A stretch of 64,000 nucleotides of DNA from Martinezella lusitana (lineage in GTDB: Bacteria > Pseudomonadota > Alphaproteobacteria > Rhizobiales > Rhizobiaceae): contig NZ_FMAF01000010.1 in NCBI RefSeq assembly GCF_900094565.1, positions 1-64,000 of the forward strand. Direction: 5' to 3'. The notes below the pieces were generated by a model that saw only the letters and a list, made by a program, of their open reading frames with translations, made no database searches and was not told the DNA's origin. The position numbers were made by a program, and so were the translations under genes. Of the stretch, positions 58,955 through 64,000 are shown piece after piece (the first letter of the stretch is position 1; every line of letters starts with the position of its first letter).

Positions 58955-59749
58955 CTAGATCGTGCCGCCGAGCTCTTCCGACAGTTGCTGCAGCTCCTTG
59001 CCGCCGGCCATGAGGTTCTGAAGCGCATCCATCTCAATATCAGCCTTGGCAAAGGTGCCGAGCGTCTGGCCGCGATTGAGGATGGTGAAGCGGTCTGCCA
59101 CCGCATAGGCGTGGCGGACATTGTGGGTGATGAAAATGACGCCCAAACCATTCTGTCGAACCTGGTGGATGTATTTCAGCACCATCGAGGTTTGCGCCAC
59201 GCCGAGCGCCGAAGTCGGCTCATCGAGAATGAGGATCTTGGCACCGAAATAGACGGCGCGCGCAATGGCAACACATTGGCGTTCGCCCCCTGACAGAGTG
59301 CCCACCGCCTGATTGGGATCGCGGATATCGATGCCGATCTTGTGCATCTCTTCACGCGTGACGTCGTTGCAATGCGTAAGGTCGAGGTGACGGAACGGGA
59401 ATAAACCCTTGCGAGGCTCCCGCCCCATGAAGAAATTGCGAGTGATCGACATCAGCGGGATCATGGCAAGGTCCTGATAAACGGTCGCGATCCCGGCATC
59501 GAGCGCGTCGCGCGGACTGCGGAAATTGACCGGCTTGCCTTCGACGAGGAACTCGCCTCCGCTTGGGCGGACAACGCCGGAGAGCGTCTTGATCAAAGTG
59601 GATTTGCCCGCGCCATTGTCTCCGAGGAGACAAAGCACCTCTCCGGCCGACACTTGCATCGATACGCCGTTAAGCGCAATCACGGAGCCGTAGTGCTTGA
59701 TGATATCGGTCACTTCGATGATCGGTATTCGATTATTGACGTCAGACAT
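58955..59749 (-). CDS. sugar ABC transporter ATP-binding protein (FrcA-like, single domain)
   Basis: A 264-residue ATPase of the monosaccharide importer class: Walker A LLGDNGAGKSTLIKTLSG, Q loop TVYQDLAMIP, signature GTLSGGERQCVAIARAV, Walker B KILILDEPTSALG and H switch IFITHNVRHA. Many relatives have two fused ATPase halves; this one is the single-domain FrcA type known from rhizobia. The ATG at 59749 is two bases from the permease stop, so a longer in-frame start inside the permease gene is rejected. Works with the next two genes as a periplasmic-binding-protein-dependent importer. Confidence 0.93.
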   Translation of the reverse strand: MSDVNNRIPIIEVTDIIKHYGSVIALNGVSMQVSAGEVLCLLGDNGAGKSTLIKTLSGVVRPSGGEFLVEGKPVNFRSPRDALDAGIATVYQDLAMIPLMSITRNFFMGREPRKGLFPFRHLDLTHCNDVTREEMHKIGIDIRDPNQAVGTLSGGERQCVAIARAVYFGAKILILDEPTSALGVAQTSMVLKYIHQVRQNGLGVIFITHNVRHAYAVADRFTILNRGQTLGTFAKADIEMDALQNLMAGGKELQQLSEELGGTI

Positions 59750-59751
59750 GA

Positions 59752-60873
59752 TCAGCGCTCCCCGGTAACCTTGCGACGGATGAAATTGTTGAAGAGCACT
59801 GCCAGCAGCAGCATTGAGCCCAGGAAGACCTGAAACCAGTCGGAATCGAACTTGGTGTAGGTCAGGCCAATCGAGACGGAACCAAAGATGATCGCGCCAA
59901 AGAAGGCGCCGATCGCCGAACCATAGCCGCCTGTCAGCAAGCACCCGCCAATGACGGCTGCGATGATCGCCTCGAACTCTTTCTGAAAGCCGCGTCTGGC
60001 GTCAGTCGAGCCGGCATCGAGCACCGTGATGATGGCGACCAGAGCTGCCGCACATGCCGTCAGCGCGAAGAGGCCGGTCTTTACCCTGTGAACCGGGACA
60101 CCGGAATTTCTCGCCGCATTGGGGTCACCACCCGCGGCAAAGATCCAGTTACCTGTGCGGGTGCGCAGAAGGACCCAGGTCGCAGCCAGGGCGAGCGCAA
60201 CGAACCACAATACCGACACCGGGATACCCGTGACTTTCGGCATGCCATTGGGAAACTTGTCGATCAGATCGTGATCAGCGAGCCAGACAAAGGCGCCCTT
60301 CAGCGCATCGCCGGAAAAGAAGCCAAGCAGCGGACTGTCGCTGACCCGCACGCCGATACCGCGAAGCTGTGTCGAGCCGCCTGTCGCCCATTTCAAGCCG
60401 ACAAGCGTCAAGCCACGGAGAATGAAGAGGAATGCCAGCGTCACGATGAAGGATGGAAGGCGCGTATGAATGACGATCTGTCCATTGATCGCCCCCATGA
60501 ACGCCGCAAAGAGCATCGTCATGACGATGGCAACCGAAAGCGGTTGTCCGAAATTCGTGAGAATGACGCCGAAGATCAGTCCCGCAAAGGCGACCATCGA
60601 GCCGATCGAGAGATCGAACTCCCCTCCGATCATCAGAAGTGCTGCGGCAATGGCCAGAATTCCCAATTGCGATGCCGGTGCCATGATGGTCATCAGGCCG
60701 GAAAGCGAGAACATGGTGCGATCGGCGGTGAGAAAGAAAAACACGATGACGAGAACAAGGCCCGCCACGGCACCAAGCTCGGGCCGCCGCATCATATGCG
60801 TCAGAAAACTCACTTGTTTGACGCGCTCATCGGCCTCCGGCGCGATGGCCGTTTTCTGCTCAAGTGAAGCCAT
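59752..60873 (-). CDS. sugar ABC transporter permease (RbsC/FrcC-like)
   Basis: A 373-residue permease of the ribose/fructose type with about nine helices: LGAVAGLVLVIVFFFLTAD, AAALLMIGGEFDLSIGSMVA, the EAA-like NGVPVHRVKTGLFALTACA, FEAIIAAVIGGCLLTGGYGS and FGAIIFGSVSIGLTY. AGGAG precedes the ATG. It is separated from the binding-protein gene by 125 bp holding two hairpins and coupled to the ATPase gene. It forms the membrane channel of the importer. Confidence 0.92.
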   Translation of the reverse strand: MASLEQKTAIAPEADERVKQVSFLTHMMRRPELGAVAGLVLVIVFFFLTADRTMFSLSGLMTIMAPASQLGILAIAAALLMIGGEFDLSIGSMVAFAGLIFGVILTNFGQPLSVAIVMTMLFAAFMGAINGQIVIHTRLPSFIVTLAFLFILRGLTLVGLKWATGGSTQLRGIGVRVSDSPLLGFFSGDALKGAFVWLADHDLIDKFPNGMPKVTGIPVSVLWFVALALAATWVLLRTRTGNWIFAAGGDPNAARNSGVPVHRVKTGLFALTACAAALVAIITVLDAGSTDARRGFQKEFEAIIAAVIGGCLLTGGYGSAIGAFFGAIIFGSVSIGLTYTKFDSDWFQVFLGSMLLLAVLFNNFIRRKVTGER

Positions 60874-60910
60874 AACTCCTCCCAGGGGAACATAATGTAG
60901 GGTAGCGTTG

Positions 60911-60967
60911 GCGCTGCTCGGCAGCGCGCTCAGTCAGCCAAACCTCCTCCCCCATCTAGGGGAGGAG
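60911..60967 (-). promoter_or_regulatory. two tandem hairpins between binding-protein and permease genes
   Basis: GCGCTGC-TCG-GCAGCGC (60911-60927) and CTCCTCCCC-CATCTA-GGGGAGGAG (60944-60967) lie between the binding-protein stop and the permease start. Such hairpins usually stabilise the upstream message or partly terminate, giving more binding protein than permease. Confidence 0.65.
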
Positions 60968-60998
60968 ATTCTGGGAGAATGCCTTTCGGCAATTCCGG

Positions 60999-61946
60999 TT
61001 AGCGAATGCCCTTTGCGGAGAGATCCACCACCTGAGCAGCCTTCTCCTTGGTGATAAGGTTCGGGCCGGATGGAACGTTACCCCCCGGGATAAGCCCGTA
61101 TTTGGCATAGTTGGCCAGGAATACGACCGGCAGATAGCCCTGCAGGAACTGCTGCTGATCGATCGCAAAGGCTGCCTTGCCGTCCGCCACGGCCTTCAGG
61201 AAATCGGCCGAAAGATCGAATGTCGCCACCTTGATCTTGCCGGTCATTCCGACATCCTCGACGGCCGCCAGAGACGGCTCGCCGGCCGTACCGGCACCGA
61301 GCGCCATGACAGTATCAACAGCCGTATTGGAACTCAGCGCCGCCTTGACCTTCGCGCGGACATCAGCCGGATCGTTGCTGACCGGAAGAACCGTGACCTT
61401 GCCGCCGAAACCATCGGCAAAGCCCTTGCAGCGTAGGTCGAGCGAAACGTTGCCGACCTCCTGGTTCACGCATAGGCCTTCCTTGCCGCCCATCTCACGC
61501 AGCTTCGCGCCGGCGGCCTTGCCGGCGGTATATTCGTCCTGGCCGACATGCAGAAGCGCTCCCAGTTCCTTGGAAACGTCGGAACCGGAATTAATGGAAA
61601 TAACCGGAATACCGGCGGCGACAGCCTTCTTGATGGACGGACCGAGCGCCGAGGCATCCGGAATGGAGACGATAAGCCCGTCGGGCTTCTGGTTGACGGC
61701 AGCGTCGATGAGCTGTCCCATTGACACCATGTCAAAGGTCTCCGGAGCGCGATAGTCGACGCTGACGCCCATGTCCTTCGCCGCAGCATTGACGCCATTC
61801 TTGACGACGGACCAGAAGGGATCGTTCGCCTGTCCGTGAGTGACGGCAACGATGTGAACGTCTGCGGCATTGGCGATTGCCGAAGAGCACATGAGCGCGG
61901 CAGCGATGGCTGCGCTCGTGAGAAGCGATTTCAAACCGAATTTCAT
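60999..61946 (-). CDS. sugar-binding periplasmic protein of ABC importer
   Basis: A 315-residue periplasmic binding protein of the RbsB class. Signal peptide LKSLLTSAAIAAALMCSSAIANA, then VHIVAVTHGQANDPFWSVVKNGV, DGLIVSIPDASALGPSIKKAV, IPVISINSGSD and ATFDLSADFLKAVADGKAAFAIDQQQFLQGYLPV, the usual blocks of pentose, hexose and polyol binders. GGGAGGG precedes the ATG at 61946. First gene of the importer operon; two LacI-type operators lie between it and the divergent regulator. Confidence 0.93.
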   Translation of the reverse strand: MKFGLKSLLTSAAIAAALMCSSAIANAADVHIVAVTHGQANDPFWSVVKNGVNAAAKDMGVSVDYRAPETFDMVSMGQLIDAAVNQKPDGLIVSIPDASALGPSIKKAVAAGIPVISINSGSDVSKELGALLHVGQDEYTAGKAAGAKLREMGGKEGLCVNQEVGNVSLDLRCKGFADGFGGKVTVLPVSNDPADVRAKVKAALSSNTAVDTVMALGAGTAGEPSLAAVEDVGMTGKIKVATFDLSADFLKAVADGKAAFAIDQQQFLQGYLPVVFLANYAKYGLIPGGNVPSGPNLITKEKAAQVVDLSAKGIR

Positions 61947-61987
61947 TTTACCCTCCCAAAACAGTCCGCTCCATCGCGAACCTCCTC

Positions 61988-62003
61988 TTGCTACCGGTAG
62001 CAA
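61988..62003. promoter_or_regulatory. LacI-type operator O1
   Basis: TTGCTACCGGTAGCAA is a perfect 16-bp palindrome with the central CG of LacI/GalR operators. It is 42 bp upstream of the binding-protein ATG. Confidence 0.85.
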
Positions 62004-62009
62004 TCTCCC

Positions 62010-62025
62010 TTGCACCCGGTAGCAA
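62010..62025. promoter_or_regulatory. LacI-type operator O2
   Basis: TTGCACCCGGTAGCAA differs from O1 by one base. Its centre is 22 bp from that of O1, two helical turns, so both would be bound on one face. It is 94 bp upstream of the regulator ATG. Confidence 0.8.
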
Positions 62026-62118
62026 GCTCGATAAAACTACTTTATTGTCGACAGAAATCAAGCATCCATTCCATTTTTATTTTTTTGTGGAATATTCATT
62101 CCAATTGAGGAGGCAACC

Positions 62119-63114
62119 ATGCGCAAACGAGCGACGGCGAAAGAGGTGGCGGAAGCCGCCGGCGTGTCAAAATGGACAGTTATCCGTGCATTCACGCCCG
62201 GTGCGTCCATTACGGATGTCAGCCGGCAAAAGGTGCTTCAGGCGGCCGAGGCCTTGAACTATTCGCCCAACCTGCTCGCCCGCAGTCTTGCCACGAACAC
62301 CACGCATCAGGTCGCCGTCTTTGTCGACGACTTCGCCAATCCGCACAAGCTTCCGGTTCTGGAACTATTGACCGCGCGCCTACAGGCGGAGGGTCTGCTG
62401 ACCGTCTTGATCAACATCAACCGCCATTTCGATCACGTTCACGCGTTGATCAATGCCGGCCAGCGGCAATTTGACGCCGTAATCCTGTTCGGCACGGCCT
62501 TTCGCGAGGAGACGTTGGGAGATCGGAGGCTTGGCCCAGGTTTCCCGCCGATGTTCGTTCTCGCGAGAGACAGCCAAATCCTCGGCGTCCCCGCCATCGC
62601 CTGCAATGCTGAGCTCGCTCTTGGCGAAATCGTCGATTACCTGTTCGACAAGGGATATCGCCGCCCCGGCTTTATGACGGGAGCGAGAACCCTGTCGACG
62701 GCGCTTGGCAGGCGCCATCACTATATAAATTTCTGGCGGCGGAAAGGTATCGAAGGCGTCGCGGAGCTGGCCGCCGGGAAATACAGCGCGGAGGCCGGCG
62801 CGGAGGCGGCCCGCACTTATTTGAGCGCGACTTCGCCCGCATCGCGCATCGACGTATTGATGTGTGAAAATGACATTCTGGCACTCGGAGCGATGGATGT
62901 CGCCCGGAGCGAATTCGGTCTTCGAATTCCACAAGACCTGGCGGTCGTTGGCTTCGATAATATCGAGCTCGGCTGGGCTCCCGCCTACGAATTGACCAGC
63001 TACGAGCAGCCCACCGACGCAATGATCAACGCGCTGGTAGCGATGATAACCAGCAAGCGCGATGCTGATACGGTTGTCATACCGGGACGCCTTGTGCCAA
63101 GATCATCGGCGTAA
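62119..63114 (+). CDS. LacI family transcriptional regulator
   Basis: A 331-residue LacI/GalR repressor. The HTH and hinge are RATAKEVAEAAGVSKWTVIRAF and NYSPNLLARSLATNTTHQVAVFV; the sugar-binding domain has AIACNAELALGEIVDYLFDKGYRRPGF, MCENDILALGAMDVAR and DLAVVGFDNIELGWAPAYELTSYEQP. The ATG follows GAGGAGG. It is divergent from the ABC importer operon; two near-identical operators lie between. It would repress importer, isomerase and dehydrogenase until the transported sugar or polyol is present. Confidence 0.95.
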   Translation: MRKRATAKEVAEAAGVSKWTVIRAFTPGASITDVSRQKVLQAAEALNYSPNLLARSLATNTTHQVAVFVDDFANPHKLPVLELLTARLQAEGLLTVLININRHFDHVHALINAGQRQFDAVILFGTAFREETLGDRRLGPGFPPMFVLARDSQILGVPAIACNAELALGEIVDYLFDKGYRRPGFMTGARTLSTALGRRHHYINFWRRKGIEGVAELAAGKYSAEAGAEAARTYLSATSPASRIDVLMCENDILALGAMDVARSEFGLRIPQDLAVVGFDNIELGWAPAYELTSYEQPTDAMINALVAMITSKRDADTVVIPGRLVPRSSA

Positions 63115-63439
63115 AATACTTCGAAGAATCGGCCACGAAATACCAGCGGTCGCATTTCTCCTTGAGCCTACCGGATACTCTTGCAATTGAACGTAAGAGG
63201 TCCAGTGAGCGAAATTGTCAAGCGGATGAGGCCACGATCGGGCAGGGTGTAACGACTAAGGGTCGCGGAGAGGCTATCTGTACCTTCACCGGCCTGCTCG
63301 CTGTGTCAGACGTACGTGATGCCATTGGTCTGGCGAGCGGATGTCTGATGCATTGATATGCTTGAGTTTTCGAATACCACAATCATGACCACAGGATTTT
63401 TTGCGCGCGTGATGTCAGCAATCTATCGAGCAGCAACTG
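63115..63439. other. 325-bp intergenic region, nothing recognised
   Basis: Between the convergent LacI and GntR genes. Short frames only, no hairpin or repeat of note. Confidence 0.4.
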
Positions 63440-64000
63440 TCAGCGATCTCTCTGGCTGTCTGTTACGCGTTGTCGAAGGCGGTCCAGATGATACCGCATC
63501 GCAAGTTCGGCACCTTGCATATCTCTTTGCTCGATCGCCCGATAAACAGCTTGGTGCTCGTCGAATACCCTTTTGGCACGTTCTGGCGTCCCTTCGCGCG
63601 TAATGCTGAGCGCGACTTTCATGCCGCGCTCGATCAGATCATGAAGCGATTGCAGCACCTGCAAGAACAGCTCATTTCCGCTCGCGGTGGCGACGGCGCG
63701 ATGAAAGGCAAAGTCTGCGGAGACCGCTAGATTGCCGGTCTCCATTTCTACCCGAATTGCTGTCAATGCGCTCTGAATATCCGCGAGTTGAGAAGCGGTA
63801 TGTCGGAGAGCCGCCAGCGCGGCAGCCTGGCTTTCGACAGCCATCCGCAACTCGAGGCAACGCAGCATCTCGGAGACGTCGGAAGGTTCGGCAAAGCGCG
63901 TCAAGCTTTGCGGCGGTTGTTTTTGAATAAAGGTTCCCGCTCCCTGGCGTGACGCGACAAGACCGTCAGCTTGTAAACGCAACAGCGCCTGACGAACGAT
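63440..64000 (-). CDS. GntR/FCD family regulator, 5' end cut by window edge
   Basis: The minus-strand frame is open to the right edge and lacks its start; the visible 187 codons read VRQALLRLQADGLVASRQGAGTFI (end of the winged HTH), then an FCD ligand domain: MLRCLELRMAVESQAAALAA, DFAFHRAVATASGNELFLQVLQSL and DEHQAVYRAIEQRDMQGAELAMRYHL. The His/Asp metal ligands typical of FCD are in DFAFHRAVA, DEHQAV and RYHL. Family members respond to organic acids or sugars. Its target genes lie outside the window. Confidence 0.92.
   Translation of the reverse strand: MVRQALLRLQADGLVASRQGAGTFIQKQPPQSLTRFAEPSDVSEMLRCLELRMAVESQAAALAALRHTASQLADIQSALTAIRVEMETGNLAVSADFAFHRAVATASGNELFLQVLQSLHDLIERGMKVALSITREGTPERAKRVFDEHQAVYRAIEQRDMQGAELAMRYHLDRLRQRVTDSQRDR

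Overview
The window reads like an accessory region, probably a large plasmid or genomic island, of an alphaproteobacterium of the Rhizobiaceae type. Pointers are the imuA-imuB-dnaE2 cassette with GTTC-N7-GTTC LexA boxes, a FixL/FixJ-style histidine kinase and response regulator, a TarD tartrate dehydratase close to the bradyrhizobial enzyme as I remember it, sugar ABC systems with LacI/RpiR/GntR regulators, and abundant SDR, alpha/beta hydrolase and TetR genes. No rRNA, tRNA, CRISPR array or replication origin was recognised. The left end lies inside an IS5-type transposase and the right end inside a GntR/FCD regulator.

Layout. 1-0.7 kb: truncated transposase. 0.8-7.9 kb: a catabolic patch with a hydrolase/flavin disulphide reductase pair (minus) facing a plus-strand operon of a dehalogenase-like hydrolase (Asp nucleophile), a three-subunit nitrile hydratase/thiocyanate hydrolase-like enzyme with a split beta chain, a MIP channel and a DUF302 protein; a GNAT gene converges on it. 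8-13.9 kb: a six-gene minus-strand operon, AraC regulator, secreted hydrolase, MFS exporter, cytochrome c and a two-subunit molybdenum hydroxylase. 14-26 kb: a regulatory block with a degenerate SDR, two winged-helix STAND ATPase regulators, an SDR, an MFS transporter-PAS-histidine kinase fusion divergent from a FixJ-like regulator, a lone receiver, a broken MocA gene and a TetR regulator. 26.3-31.8 kb: hydrolase plus unknown protein, a GlcG/HbpS protein, and an overlapping operon of sigma-like protein, anti-sigma-like protein, UBP zinc finger and cNMP-thioredoxin-reductase-like flavoprotein.

32-43 kb: an exported duplicated-domain protein, then an SOS mutagenesis/repair island (dnaE2, imuB, imuA, an SRAP/HMCES protein, dinB, a secreted PLD nuclease and two unknown genes) carrying two good LexA boxes. 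43-50.6 kb: unknown membrane and exported proteins, two TetR regulators, DUF1330, Ohr and an SDR. 50.7-54.4 kb: LysR, DctA and TarD form a tartrate-utilisation unit. 54.5-56.6 kb: HxlR opposite two tandem F420-reductase-like NADP proteins. 56.6-63.1 kb: a sugar/polyol ABC importer with two catabolic enzymes, controlled by a divergent LacI protein with two well-spaced operators.

The most interesting unexplained signals are a triple 10-bp direct repeat (about CTTAACATC-CTTAACATC-CTTAACTCGC) in front of three separate redox/hydrolase units, which is the kind of site a winged-helix regulator of the OmpR/SARP type would bind and so may link the regulatory block at 14-26 kb to its targets; the transporter-kinase fusion; the split nitrile hydratase-like operon; and the sigma/anti-sigma/UBP/cNMP-flavoprotein operon.
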